From assembly GCA_050740975.1 (NCBI GenBank), contig JBOIEE010000139.1, forward strand, positions 1-29,348: a stretch of DNA of 29,348 nucleotides. Direction: 5' to 3'. This document shows, in pieces, positions 7,720 to 16,467 of this stretch. Origin of the DNA: JBOHHR01 sp050740975 (GTDB lineage Bacteria > Pseudomonadota > Gammaproteobacteria > JBOHHR01). The notes below the pieces were generated by a model. It did not search any database and had not been told where the DNA came from. It saw only the letters and a list, made by a program, of their open reading frames with translations. Made by a program: the position numbers and the translations under genes. Every line of letters starts with the position of its first letter. Within the stretch, counting starts at the first letter, position 1.

Positions 7720-7852
7720 GTCCCGACAACGAACAAACAGGTGGTAAACTTTAGATTGTATGCTTCGATAAGCAACAAAACCCACAACAATTCGATTACC
7801 ATACGATGGGATGGTGGTCTTTCGTCCCAGGCCTTCATGCGGAGTCTCTTAG

Positions 7853-8845
7853 ATGGAATTCATCTCAGATTACGGTTTGTTTTTCGCTAAAACGGTCACC
7901 GTCGTGTTCTTACCCATGCTGGCTATGTTCTGGGCTCTTGCGCTGCTAGTGAAATTGAAACCAAGCCGGGAAGAGCACATCGAGGTTAAACACCTCAATC
8001 AAAAATTCGAAGCCATGAGTCTCGCCCTGCAAGCCGCCATGTTACCGAAAAAGGCGTTTAGGCACGTCCTGAAACAGACCAAGACGGACCACAAAAAAGA
8101 GGAAAAACGCGTCCTCCAGGACAGTCCGCAGAGAAGAAAAAGCGTCTTTGTACTCAGCTTCAAAGGAGATGTGCAGGCTTCGGCGGTGTCTTCGCTACGG
8201 GAAGAAATAACGGCGGTCCTGATGGTCGCCGGACCCAGCGATGAGGTGATCCTGCGGCTGGAAAGCATGGGTGGAGTGGTCCATGGTTATGGCCTCGCCG
8301 CATCCCAGCTAAAGCGCATCCGAGACGGCGGTATCCCCCTCACGGTGGCGATTGACCATATTGCCGCCAGTGGCGGCTACATGATGGCTTGTGTTGCAGA
8401 CAAAATCATCGCCGCACCTTTTGCCGTGATCGGCTCCATTGGCGTCGTCGGTCAATTGCCGAATTTCAACCGCATGCTAAAAAACTACGATATCGATTTC
8501 GAGCTCCACACCGCTGGCGAGTACAAGCGCACCTTGACCCTATTCGGAGAAAATACGGAGAAAAATCGCGAGAAATTTCGCGCCGATCTGGAAGAAATCC
8601 ATGCTCTGTTTAAGCATTTCGTACAACAGAACAGGCCCCAAGTTGAGATCGCACAGGTGGCGACCGGCGAGTACTGGTACGGTACCCGCGCCCTAGAGCT
8701 TAAATTAGTCGACGAGCTGAGAACCAGCGACGATTATGTGCGCAAAGCGAGCGAAACCGCCGATGTCTTCGAAGTGGCCTACAAGAGGAAAAAAACTGCG
8801 GTGGAGCGATTAGTCACTGCGGCTTCGGCAGCGATTAAACGTTAG
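7853..8845 (+). CDS. sohB: Inner-membrane signal-peptide-peptidase-like serine protease SohB
   Basis: The 330-residue S49-family protease, related to SppA, is anchored by one N-terminal membrane segment (about residues 10-34, VVFLPMLAMFWALALLV), with the protease domain probably periplasmic. A charged linker (65-97) precedes the S49 domain. The catalytic Ser sits in AASGGYM (Ser173) and the general-base Lys in AGEYKRTL (Lys225), the Ser-Lys dyad of the family; IGSIGVVGQ is the conserved substrate-groove segment. A GGAG 9-10 bases before the ATG supports the start. The gene is divergent from clpB and overlaps the 3' end of obgE tail to tail by 11 bases. In enterics sohB neighbours yciK; here a yciK-like gene lies about 20 kb away. 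Confidence 0.95.
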   Translation: MEFISDYGLFFAKTVTVVFLPMLAMFWALALLVKLKPSREEHIEVKHLNQKFEAMSLALQAAMLPKKAFRHVLKQTKTDHKKEEKRVLQDSPQRRKSVFVLSFKGDVQASAVSSLREEITAVLMVAGPSDEVILRLESMGGVVHGYGLAASQLKRIRDGGIPLTVAIDHIAASGGYMMACVADKIIAAPFAVIGSIGVVGQLPNFNRMLKNYDIDFELHTAGEYKRTLTLFGENTEKNREKFRADLEEIHALFKHFVQQNRPQVEIAQVATGEYWYGTRALELKLVDELRTSDDYVRKASETADVFEVAYKRKKTAVERLVTAASAAIKR

Positions 8846-9878
8846 AACGCGATTTCATGGGGCGAACTCTTCGCCCCCCGTCCGTTGCGTCCAACCAATC
8901 CTCGATCCGCGATACCAGCTCGCGGCAACCTTTTCCGGTCAGTGCGGAGACGAAAAACACTGGCCCTTCCCAGCGGATACGCTCGATCGTTTCCTGTCCC
9001 CGGGCGGCTATCTTGGGTTCCGCAAGGAGGTCCACCTTGTTCAGCACCAGCCAACGTTCCTTGCTGAAAAGGGCCTCACTGTACTGGCGCAACTGGGTTT
9101 CTATGGTGCGCACATCATCGGCCGGGTCTTCCGAGGACAAATCAACCAAGTGCAAGAGTAAACGGGTACGGTTCAGGTGCTTGAGAAACTGAATGCCTAA
9201 ACCTGCGCCGGCCGCGGCCCCCGCGATCAGTCCAGGGACATCCGCGATCACGAAACGCCGATCCGGGCTTGCAGACACCACGCCCAGCTGAGGATAAAGG
9301 GTGGTGAAAGGATACGGTGCGATCTTGGGCTTGGCCGCCGATACGGCGCTCACCAGGGTGGATTTTCCCGCGTTAGGCAGCCCGGCGACCCCTACATCCG
9401 CAAGTAGCTGCATCTCCAACCGCAGTCCACGGGCTTCTCCCGGCTTGCCTTTAGTGGTTTTGCGGGGCGCTCTGTTGGTGCTCGATTTAAAGCGCGCGTT
9501 ACCCAGCCCTTGGGACCCGCCTCTGGCCACCACAAGCGATTCGCCTTTTTGTCCCAGGTCGGCTATCAATTCGCCGCTGTCAGCGTCGTAAACCAGTGTA
9601 CCCCGAGGGACCCGGATCTCTCGATCCCGGCCATTGCGCCCGGTACGCTGTTTCCCCATTCCCGGCTGGCCATTCTCTGCCCGAAATTCCCGCGCGTGGC
9701 GAAAATCAATGAGGGTATTCAATCCTTCATCAACCCTAAGGATGACGCTACCACCTCCACCACCGTCCCCACCGTCCGGTCCACCATAAGGGATAAACCG
9801 CTCGCGCCGAAAACTTAGGCACCCGTCGCCACCGTTTCCGCCTTGTACCTGGATGAATGCTTCGTCAACGAATTTCAT
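8835..9878 (-). CDS. obgE: Obg family GTPase ObgE/CgtA, 50S ribosome assembly
   Basis: This Obg GTPase of 347 residues acts in late 50S subunit assembly and stress response. The N-terminal Obg domain (1-158) is glycine-rich with the usual GGNGGDGCLSFRRE and DGGDGGGGGSVILR loops. The G domain follows with GLPNAGKSTLVSAVS (G1), FTTLYPQLG (switch I), DVPGLI (G3) and NKVDLL (G4). The start is MKFVDEAFIQVQGG, aligned with the family, rather than a TTG 36 bases upstream. It is shorter than the E. coli protein and lacks the long acidic C-terminal tail. rpmA lies 135 bases upstream with an intrinsic terminator between, so obgE probably depends on read-through or its own promoter, which I could not identify. 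Confidence 0.97.
   Translation of the reverse strand: MKFVDEAFIQVQGGNGGDGCLSFRRERFIPYGGPDGGDGGGGGSVILRVDEGLNTLIDFRHAREFRAENGQPGMGKQRTGRNGRDREIRVPRGTLVYDADSGELIADLGQKGESLVVARGGSQGLGNARFKSSTNRAPRKTTKGKPGEARGLRLEMQLLADVGVAGLPNAGKSTLVSAVSAAKPKIAPYPFTTLYPQLGVVSASPDRRFVIADVPGLIAGAAAGAGLGIQFLKHLNRTRLLLHLVDLSSEDPADDVRTIETQLRQYSEALFSKERWLVLNKVDLLAEPKIAARGQETIERIRWEGPVFFVSALTGKGCRELVSRIEDWLDATDGGRRVRPMKSRSNV
8859..8877 (+). terminator. Perfect 8-bp hairpin after sohB, inside the obgE 3' end
   Basis: GGGGCGAA (8859-8866) and TTCGCCCC (8870-8877) pair exactly around a 3-base loop, beginning 14 bases after the sohB stop. There is no T-run, so termination would not be classical; the stem may protect the sohB mRNA end. 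It lies in the coding sequence of obgE. Confidence 0.3.
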
Positions 9879-9957
9879 CGCAGGCACCGCTAATAAGCAT
9901 TCGCGCTGCCCCAAGGCGTTCGAGCGGTGTTCCTACCATGGCCCTAGCGACCGGGGC

Positions 9958-9986
9958 AAACAAAAAGCCCCGTCTCTGACGGGGCC
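9958..9986 (-). terminator. Intrinsic terminator after rplU-rpmA
   Basis: On the minus strand GCCCCGTC-AGA-GACGGGGC is followed directly by TTTTTGTTT. The 8-bp GC-rich stem (9967-9974 with 9978-9985), 3-base loop and U-tract are a textbook Rho-independent terminator. It lies 28 bases past the rpmA stop and before obgE. Confidence 0.9.
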
Positions 9987-10013
9987 TGTGATCGGGCAAC
10001 AACAAGACGAGTT

Positions 10014-10271
10014 CTATGTGGTGGCCACATTAACATAGGCTCGGCTTCTCGGCCCTCTTCTTTGAAACCGTACATACCCATCGGATAACGCAAACAGGGT
10101 GTGGTCACTGCCGCAACCAACATTCTCCCCGGCGTGAAAGCGTGTACCGCGTTGCCTTACGATAATGTGGCCCGCCGTTACAAACTCCCCGCCAAAATGC
10201 TTTATTCCTAAGCGCTTAGAATGTGAGTCCCGACCGTTTCGAGTGCTTCCCGCTGCTTTTTTGTGTGCCAC
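10014..10271 (-). CDS. rpmA: 50S ribosomal protein L27
   Basis: The 85-residue protein starts AHKKAAGSTRNGRDS and contains KRLGIKHFGGEFVTAGHII and RQRGTRFHAGENVG, the L27 signature. L27 lies at the peptidyl transferase centre, with its N-terminus reaching the tRNA acceptor ends. The start is GTG, supported by GGGAG 9 bases before it. Length is normal. It follows rplU by 19 bases in the usual L21-L27 pair and is followed by a strong terminator. The His in GRDSHSKR and His-Phe in KHFGG differ from the commoner E/V-K-R-F forms but are conservative. Confidence 0.98.
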   Translation of the reverse strand: MAHKKAAGSTRNGRDSHSKRLGIKHFGGEFVTAGHIIVRQRGTRFHAGENVGCGSDHTLFALSDGYVRFQRRGPRSRAYVNVATT

Positions 10272-10290
10272 TTTAATAGCTCCCAGAAGA

Positions 10291-10608
10291 TTATTCGCTG
10301 ACCGAGATCCGGGTCACCCGCAGTTCGGTGAAATACTGCCGGTGACCCATGCGTTTGCGGTGATGCTTCCGACGCTTAAACTTAATGATCTTGACCTTCT
10401 GGTGACGGCCATGCCCTTCCACCCGGGCTACCACCGAAGCGCCCTCAATATGCGGCGAACCCGTTCGCACGGTGCCATTGTCAACCAGCATCAACACCCT
10501 AGCAAGCTTAAGCTCACTGCCGGTTTCGGCAGCCAGCTTTTCTGTCCTGAAGGTATCACCCTCCGCAACCTTATACTGTTTGCCACCCTCTTCGATGATC
10601 GCGTACAT
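10291..10608 (-). CDS. rplU: 50S ribosomal protein L21
   Basis: The 105-residue L21 begins MYAIIEEGGKQYKVAEGD and carries VKIIKFKRRKHHRKRMGHRQ, the basic rRNA-binding C-terminal motif of the family, ending in TELRVTRI. L21 binds 23S rRNA and contacts L20. The ATG is chosen because it matches the family start and has AGGGG about 10 bases upstream; a TTG three codons earlier is less likely. Expression is explained by the near-consensus promoter 30 bases upstream, and the unit ends after rpmA. Confidence 0.98.
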   Translation of the reverse strand: MYAIIEEGGKQYKVAEGDTFRTEKLAAETGSELKLARVLMLVDNGTVRTGSPHIEGASVVARVEGHGRHQKVKIIKFKRRKHHRKRMGHRQYFTELRVTRISVSE

Positions 10609-10637
10609 AGAGAACAAACCCCTAACGAAGCCGTTGA

Positions 10638-10666
10638 ATGATAGGGAAGATCCTTCATCAGGTCAA
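10638..10666 (-). promoter_or_regulatory. Sigma-70 promoter of rplU-rpmA
   Basis: On the minus strand TTGACC (10661-10666) is separated by 17 bases from TATCAT (10638-10643). Each hexamer differs from consensus by one base and the spacing is optimal. The site is in the 80-base gap between the rluC stop and the rplU start. Confidence 0.8.
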
Positions 10667-10688
10667 TGCAAATCAAAACAGTTAGCGT

Positions 10689-11627
10689 TCATTCCTGGTG
10701 CATACACAAGCGTTCCAATAGCCGCGTTAGTTCTGAAGGAAGCGGGGCGTCGAACTGGTAAGTCATGGGGGGGCTTGGTATAGAAAACCCAAAGCGGCTT
10801 GCGTGCAGAAAAAGTCGCCCCAACCCCAAACCCTGCATCCGGCGGTTAAACGCCTGCTCACCATATTTTGCGTCTCCTGCCAGTGGATGCCCCTGAGATG
10901 CGGCGTGTACTCGGATCTGGTGCGTGCGACCGGTAAAAGGCTTGATCCGCATTAAAGTGGCACCAGAAAATCGTTGCTCGGGGCACATCCAAGTGCGAGC
11001 AGGTCTGCCGTCGTCGACAGGCTGCACCATCCGCTCCCCTCCTCGGAGTAAGCCTTTTTTCAGCCGGCCCTCTACGCACCGTGCGCCACCACGCCAAACC
11101 CCTTTGATCAAACCTTTATATTCCTTGTCAACGGAACCTTCGCGCATCGCGGTGTGTATTTGTCGCAATAAACGCGGATCCTTTACCATGGCCAAACACC
11201 CAGACGTGTCGCGATCGAGGCGATGCGCTAGCGTTACGCTAGGTGTGCGAACCGCACGAACGATTTCTATGATCCCGAAACGATAATTGGACCCACCGTG
11301 TACTGGGATCCCCGCCGGCTTGTTCAAAACGAGCAGACTTTCGTTTTCAAACAACACATTTTCTTGGATAAGGCTTTTTAGGGTCTGGTTGATTTCTGGG
11401 GGACGGCCTGCCTTACGCTCGCTGAAAAATGGCGGTATGCGGATGATGTCTCCCTGCGACAAACGATACCCTTGACTGGCTCGCCTGCTGTTTACCCTTA
11501 CCTCACCACAGCGAATCATCCGATACACTCGACTCCGGGGAACACCGTTTAACGCCGTGAGCACAAAGTTATCCAAGCGCCGGCCGATGTCATCGCTTGT
11601 TACTCTAACCGATCGACTGTGCGCCAT
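10689..11627 (-). CDS. rluC: 23S rRNA pseudouridine synthase RluC
   Basis: The 312-residue pseudouridine synthase of the RluA family, RluC/RluD type, is expected to modify uridines in 23S rRNA. An N-terminal S4-like RNA-binding domain (GRRLDNFVLTALNGVPRSRVYRMIRCGEVRVN) precedes the catalytic domain. The catalytic motif is AHRLDRDTSGCLA with the essential Asp in RLDRDTSG, and GRTHQIRVHAASQGHPLAGD is the second conserved motif. RluC rather than RluD is preferred because of its divergent location next to rne, as in other gammaproteobacteria. The ATG six codons inside the longest frame is chosen; no clear Shine-Dalgarno sequence is present at either start. Confidence 0.93.
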   Translation of the reverse strand: MAHSRSVRVTSDDIGRRLDNFVLTALNGVPRSRVYRMIRCGEVRVNSRRASQGYRLSQGDIIRIPPFFSERKAGRPPEINQTLKSLIQENVLFENESLLVLNKPAGIPVHGGSNYRFGIIEIVRAVRTPSVTLAHRLDRDTSGCLAMVKDPRLLRQIHTAMREGSVDKEYKGLIKGVWRGGARCVEGRLKKGLLRGGERMVQPVDDGRPARTWMCPEQRFSGATLMRIKPFTGRTHQIRVHAASQGHPLAGDAKYGEQAFNRRMQGLGLGRLFLHASRFGFSIPSPPMTYQFDAPLPSELTRLLERLCMHQE

Positions 11628-11645
11628 GATTGGATTAAGGTACAA

Positions 11646-11674
11646 TTGCTGCGGTGAAGCAAAGTTGCTATAAT
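11646..11674 (+). promoter_or_regulatory. Probable sigma-70 promoter of rne
   Basis: TTGCTG (11646-11651) and a perfect TATAAT (11669-11674) are separated by 17 bases. The -35 matches at only three of six positions. The position implies a transcript start near 11681 and a leader of about 510 bases before rne. Confidence 0.6.
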
Positions 11675-11680
11675 GATACA

Positions 11681-12191
11681 GCTTATTCTTCAGGGAACAA
11701 ATCGCGTAAAAGCGGTCTATACTTACAGTAATTCCTGCGGGAAGCGAACGATAGGAAAGTAAAATTTCTTAGGTTCAACACCCTACTTAGCACTGTCGCC
11801 GCGCTGAACAACGGGAATATAAGGTAAAAACTTAGAAACTCTTACCTCTCCGGAAACTGCGGTTTGAACGCGCTGCTCATAGCTAAAGGTTGATTTTGAC
11901 GCGAATAAAACTGGCTCCGACTAAGCAGCAAGTTCGGGATTTATACAAGACCCGGTGCCATGCATCAGGACCTAGCGCTAAAAAGGTGAGAGAGTCCCAA
12001 TGAGCACCAGCCGAAAAATGACGAGACGGTGTCAGTTCTCCAACAGCAAAATATGTTCGACGTAGGCGGCCGCTCGCCCAATGGAACCAAGCCTTGGAAC
12101 CACCAACCAAAGTGCGCTCCCAACGCTACAACTCAAGACATTAACCGTAGTTGGGTGCCGAGGTCGTAGCGCATGAAAAAGGAATCGCTCC
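11681..12191 (+). promoter_or_regulatory. Long putative 5' leader of rne (autoregulatory region)
   Basis: No gene is supported in this stretch. In enterobacteria rne has a 361-nucleotide leader whose hairpins recruit RNase E to its own mRNA and destabilise it. A leader of similar or greater size here suggests the same feedback. One stem is visible, AGGTAA (11822-11827) with TTACCT (11842-11847), in an AU-rich setting typical of RNase E sites. Function is inferred. Confidence 0.45.
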
Positions 12192-14459
12192 ATGAAAAGA
12201 ATGCTTATCAACGCAACCCAACCAGAGGAGTTGCGCATTGCGCTCGTTGACGGGCAACGGCTTTATGACCTAGATATCGAATCAGCGTCGAAGGAGCAAA
12301 GAAAATCAAACGTATATAAAGCTCGCGTCGTTCGCATAGAGCCCAGCTTGGAGGCGGCGTTCGTTGACTATGGCGCCGAACGACATGGCTTTTTGCCTCT
12401 TAAGGAAGTTTCCCGCTCCTTGTTCCTAAAGGAGCCCCCTCGTGGAACGCGGATCGCGATCCAGGATGTTTTGCGCGAAGGCCAAGAGCTCATCGTTCAA
12501 GTTGATAAAGAACAGCGGGGTAATAAAGGCGCGGCGCTAACTTCGTTTATCAGCATGGCCGGGCGGTACTTGGTGGCAATGCCTAACAACCCGCGCGCGG
12601 GGGGCGTGTCACGTCAGATCGAAGGCGACGAACGGGACGAAGCGCGAAAAGCGTTGAGCGGTTTGGAGGTCCCGGAAGGCATGGGCGTCATATTGCGTAC
12701 CGCCGGTGTCGGCCGGGGGGTTGAGGAACTGCAATGGGATCTTGACTACCTGCTTCGGCTTTGGAACGCGATCCAAGAAGCGGCTGGGCAACGGCCCGCC
12801 CCCTTCTTGGTTTATCAAGATCGCAGCATCATTATCCGCGCCATCCGAGATTACCTGCGCGACGATATCAGTGAGGTATTGATCGACGATGTGGCCATGT
12901 TCAAAAAGGCGCAGGAGTTCACCCACCAAGTGATGCCTCAGAGTCTGGGTAAGCTTAAGTTATACCAAAATCACGTACCCCTATTCACCCGGTTCCAGAT
13001 CGAAAGCCAGATCGAATCAGCGTTTGACCGAGAAGTTAGCTTGCCATCCGGTGGTTCGATTGTGGTAGCCGCCACAGAGGCGCTCACAACGATTGACATC
13101 AATTCTGCTCGCGCGACACGGGGCAGCGACATAGAAGAAACCGCGCTTAATACCAATCTCGAAGCCGCCGACGAGGTCGCACGCCAACTTCGTTTGAGGG
13201 ACCTCGGGGGGCTGATCGTCATAGACTTTATCGACATGCTTAGCCAAAGGAACCAACGCCTGGTTGAGAACCGTATGCGCGAAGCGCTCAAGATGGACCG
13301 GGCGCGGGTGCAAATCGGCCGCATCTCGCGATTTGGCCTGCTCGAGATGTCGCGCCAACGGCTGCGGCCTTCCCTAGTGGAGGCGAGCCACATCGTTTGC
13401 CCGCGTTGCAACGGCCAAGGGGCGATTCGAACAGTGGAATCATTGGCGCTTTCCATTCTCCGCGTTATTGAAGAGGAGGCCATGAAAGAGGCGACGTCGA
13501 GGATAGTTGTTACCTTACCTATTGATGAGGCAACGTTCCTATTAAATGAAAAGCGTGGTGATATCGTTGGGATAGAAACACGACACCAGGTCGTTATCCT
13601 GCTGGTGCCTGATCCGAACCTGGAGACACCCCACTACGTCGTCAATCGCATACGCGCCTCGGACCTGTACAACGAGCTGGCGGCCGAAATTAGCTATAAA
13701 CTCGTGCCTTCAGGACAGCCAGCGGCTAGCGAAACAGCGAGCACAGAAAAGAGACCACGCCTGCAAGAGCCGGCCGTAAAGCACCTCCCCAGAGAAAGCG
13801 CTAACCCAGCGGTAATGGGGCCCTCAAAACGTCAACCTGGTTTTATAAAACGCGTGTTCTCTAGCATCTTTGGTGGAGACCACGAGGGGGACGGCAAAAA
13901 CAGCCCAGCGCAAGAAGCGTTTCCAGCGGCTGAGCCCACGCATATACTCCCTACCCCAGCCACGGAAGAAGCCATATCGTTGCCAGCGATCGAGCAGACT
14001 TCAGATTCCACCCAAAGTGCCGAGCATCCACGCCAGGGCTTAGGGGGGAAACGGCCCGAACGAGGTGTTCGTACCCGAAGGCCATCGGGAGGGCGTGGCA
14101 GTCGAACCCGACGAGGTGGGAGAGGAGGCCCGGGAAACAGACGCCATCAATCCGAGCCCAACGCAAGCGGCAGTTCGCCCGTGGCTACTCGCGACAACGA
14201 CGAAAAGCAGCATCACCTGTTGCCCATAGGGGAAGATCATGGGGCATCTACAAGTTATGAACAAAGAACACGCTACTCCGAAGGATCAGAATCGGCGCCA
14301 CGTTCTGAGCGCCAGATCCCAGACGATATCAGCCCGCGCCCAATCGCAAACCCGTATCGCGCTACGGCTCCCTCATCTGATCTCGCTGAAGATCAGTCCA
14401 GGCGCTCCGGAGACGACGCCAGAGCCTTGCCGCCGGCTAAAGCCGTGGATGACGCATAA
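12192..14459 (+). CDS. rne: Ribonuclease E
   Basis: The 755-residue endoribonuclease is the scaffold of the RNA degradosome and processes rRNA, tRNA and mRNA at AU-rich single-stranded sites. The N-terminal half is conserved: MKRMLINATQPEELRIA, S1 domain (about 35-120, RVVRIEPSLEAAFVDYG), 5'-sensor/RNase H-like region, DNase I-like catalytic domain with Asp302 in TTIDINSARATRG and Asp345 in LIVIDFIDM. The Zn-link CPRCNG has cysteines 403 and 406. From about residue 510 the chain is low in complexity, with an arginine/glycine-rich RNA-binding stretch (RTRRPSGGRGSRTRRGGRGG). It is shorter than the E. coli enzyme, as in many gammaproteobacteria. AAGGA 9 bases upstream supports the ATG. It is divergent from rluC and convergent with prfC. 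Confidence 0.97.
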   Translation: MKRMLINATQPEELRIALVDGQRLYDLDIESASKEQRKSNVYKARVVRIEPSLEAAFVDYGAERHGFLPLKEVSRSLFLKEPPRGTRIAIQDVLREGQELIVQVDKEQRGNKGAALTSFISMAGRYLVAMPNNPRAGGVSRQIEGDERDEARKALSGLEVPEGMGVILRTAGVGRGVEELQWDLDYLLRLWNAIQEAAGQRPAPFLVYQDRSIIIRAIRDYLRDDISEVLIDDVAMFKKAQEFTHQVMPQSLGKLKLYQNHVPLFTRFQIESQIESAFDREVSLPSGGSIVVAATEALTTIDINSARATRGSDIEETALNTNLEAADEVARQLRLRDLGGLIVIDFIDMLSQRNQRLVENRMREALKMDRARVQIGRISRFGLLEMSRQRLRPSLVEASHIVCPRCNGQGAIRTVESLALSILRVIEEEAMKEATSRIVVTLPIDEATFLLNEKRGDIVGIETRHQVVILLVPDPNLETPHYVVNRIRASDLYNELAAEISYKLVPSGQPAASETASTEKRPRLQEPAVKHLPRESANPAVMGPSKRQPGFIKRVFSSIFGGDHEGDGKNSPAQEAFPAAEPTHILPTPATEEAISLPAIEQTSDSTQSAEHPRQGLGGKRPERGVRTRRPSGGRGSRTRRGGRGGPGNRRHQSEPNASGSSPVATRDNDEKQHHLLPIGEDHGASTSYEQRTRYSEGSESAPRSERQIPDDISPRPIANPYRATAPSSDLAEDQSRRSGDDARALPPAKAVDDA

Positions 14460-14493
14460 GTAAAGAAGGGAATCTTGGTCTGCGGGCTTAACC

Positions 14494-16056
14494 TCATTCG
14501 TGCTCACGAGTCGCGTAAAAGCGTATGTTGGGGTATCGTTCTATGGTCAGTTGCAGGTTAACCAGTGAGGGCGCTAGATAGGCGATCTGGCCACCGGCAT
14601 CGATTGCTAAGCGTTCGAACACCTGCTCTTTAAATCGCTTAAGCTGCGACGCATCATCGCAGCCCAACCAGCGGACGGCGGCGATAGCAAGCGGTTCGAA
14701 AATGCATTCCACCTGATACTCATGTCGCAGTCGCCAGGCCACAACCTCAAACTGCAATGGCCCGACCGCCCCTAGGATCAAACTACTACCGTCCAAGGGT
14801 TTGAATACCTGAGTTGCCCCTTCTTCGCTTAGCTGCAGCAACCCCTTTTGCAAGGCTTTATTGCGAAGGGGGTTCTTGAGGGTAACGCGACGAAACAACT
14901 CGGGGGCAAAACAGGGTATGCCAAGAAACTTCAGCTCCTCTCCCTCGGTGAAGGTATCTCCTATTTGAACCGTGCCGCGGTTATACAGCCCCACAATATC
15001 CCCTGGCCATGCCTCCGTTGAGTGTTCTCGATCCCCAGCTAAAAAAGTTAACGCGTTGGTTGTTCTCAGATCCCTCGTCTTTAAACGCGAATGGTACAGC
15101 GTCATGCCCTTAGTGTAACGACCCGAACAGACCCTTAAAAAAGCAACACGATCTCGGTGAGCCGGATCCATGTTCGCTTGGATCTTGAACACGAACCCGG
15201 AGAACCTATCCTCACGGGGGTCAACCACACGGCTCAGCGTGTCTCTCGCCCGCGGTGCGGGGGCGTTCTCTATGAAACTGTTTAGAAGTTCCTTCACCCC
15301 GAAGTTATTCAGCGCGCAACCAAAAAAGACTGGCGTCAACTCCCCCTTCGAGAATGCTTGTTTATCGAAGGCGCAGCCAGCCCCAGAGATCAACTCGATC
15401 TCCTCGTGCAAGGTCTTGAGCTCCCCCTCCAGCTTCGCTTCTAAGCACGGACTGTTCAAACCCTCAATGACCTCGTGGGTGCGATATGCCATCACCCGGT
15501 CGTCATGTACATGATAAATGCCCTTGAAACGCTTTCCCGAACCAATCGGCCAGGTCTGCGGGGAGCAACGAACTCGCAACTTTTTTTCAATATCGTCTAA
15601 TAAAGCCAGTGGTTCACGACTATCTCGATCAAGCTTGTTGATAAACGTCATGATCGCTGTGTTCCGAAGACGACATATCTCCATCAGCTTGATCGTGCGT
15701 TCCTCTACGCCTTTGGTCGCATCTATGACCATCAATGCGGAATCCACGGCCGTGAGCGTGCGATAGGTGTCCTCTGAAAAATCCTCGTGACCCGGGGTGT
15801 CCAGCAAATTGATGACGTGTGCGCGATAACAAAACTGCATTACGGAAGACGTAACCGAGATCCCACGCTGCTTCTCAATTTCCATCCAATCGGAGGTGGC
15901 ATAGCGCGTATTTTTTCGCGCTTTGACGGTCCCAGCTATTTGAATTGCCCCACCTAAGAGCAACAATTTTTCGGTCAAGGTTGTCTTGCCGGCATCGGGG
16001 TGCGAAATAATAGCAAAGGTCCGCCTTTTGGCGACCTCAGCCTGGAGTTGTTTCAT
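14494..16056 (-). CDS. prfC: Peptide chain release factor 3 (RF3)
   Basis: The 520-residue translational GTPase removes RF1/RF2 from the ribosome after termination. The G domain shows SHPDAGKTTLTEK (G1, residues 18-25), RGISVTSSV (switch), DTPGHEDFS (G3) and NKLDRD (G4). Domains II and III follow with FVFKIQANMDPAHRDRVAFLRVCSGRY, which separates RF3 from EF-G and tetracycline-resistance proteins. Length is normal. It starts 12 bases after the acpS stop, so it may be the last gene of the rpoE-to-acpS run, an unusual attachment. No good Shine-Dalgarno sequence precedes the ATG. It converges with rne with a 34-base gap and no obvious terminator. Confidence 0.96.
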   Translation of the reverse strand: MKQLQAEVAKRRTFAIISHPDAGKTTLTEKLLLLGGAIQIAGTVKARKNTRYATSDWMEIEKQRGISVTSSVMQFCYRAHVINLLDTPGHEDFSEDTYRTLTAVDSALMVIDATKGVEERTIKLMEICRLRNTAIMTFINKLDRDSREPLALLDDIEKKLRVRCSPQTWPIGSGKRFKGIYHVHDDRVMAYRTHEVIEGLNSPCLEAKLEGELKTLHEEIELISGAGCAFDKQAFSKGELTPVFFGCALNNFGVKELLNSFIENAPAPRARDTLSRVVDPREDRFSGFVFKIQANMDPAHRDRVAFLRVCSGRYTKGMTLYHSRLKTRDLRTTNALTFLAGDREHSTEAWPGDIVGLYNRGTVQIGDTFTEGEELKFLGIPCFAPELFRRVTLKNPLRNKALQKGLLQLSEEGATQVFKPLDGSSLILGAVGPLQFEVVAWRLRHEYQVECIFEPLAIAAVRWLGCDDASQLKRFKEQVFERLAIDAGGQIAYLAPSLVNLQLTIERYPNIRFYATREHE

Positions 16057-16068
16057 TGCGGAAAAAAA

Positions 16069-16467
16069 CTACACAAACGCCGTCGGCGTTCCGATTTCCA
16101 ACGTTACATAGGCCAGCGCGTAGTCCGCCTCGTCGGATAAACTGAGGTGGCTGGCACTGATTCGGAACCGGCCGAGTAGCTTATCGGCTTGATTTCGGCA
16201 CCGCAAGAAAGGCCGCCCTGCCTCGTCGTGATCAACGCTGATATCGCGCAAGAACAAACCTTGGGCGATCCCCGTACCCAACGCTTTCGAAAACGCCTCC
16301 TTGGCCGCGAATCTCATGGCGAGAAACCGAGGCTGGTTTGCGCACGAGGCGAATTCCAAGTACTCCGATTCGCTCAGCACCCGTTTAGCAAAGCGCTCAC
16401 CATGGTGATCGAGACACCTCTGGATACGGCTGATCCGCACCAGGTCGACACCAACACCGTAGATCAC
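16069..16467 (-). CDS. acpS: Holo-[acyl-carrier-protein] synthase
   Basis: The 132-residue 4'-phosphopantetheinyl transferase loads the CoA-derived arm onto acyl carrier protein in the cytosol. The magnesium-binding residues are visible: Asp8 in GVGVDLVRISRI and Glu57 in RFAAKEAFSKALGTG. HLSLSDEADYALAYVTLE is the conserved C-terminal block. The start is GTG, overlapping the pdxJ stop as GTGA, with a strong GGAGGAGG just upstream, so translation is coupled. The pdxJ-acpS pair is standard. Confidence 0.96.
   Translation of the reverse strand: MIYGVGVDLVRISRIQRCLDHHGERFAKRVLSESEYLEFASCANQPRFLAMRFAAKEAFSKALGTGIAQGLFLRDISVDHDEAGRPFLRCRNQADKLLGRFRISASHLSLSDEADYALAYVTLEIGTPTAFV

Noticed and set aside
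11883..12238. Minus-strand frames of 68-75 residues in the rne leader
   Set aside because: They are antisense to the leader and the start of rne, and lack motifs; leader RNA is a simpler explanation.
14239..14463. Plus-strand 74-residue frame inside the 3' end of rne
   Set aside because: It is an alternative frame of the low-complexity tail of RNase E, which continues intact to its own stop.
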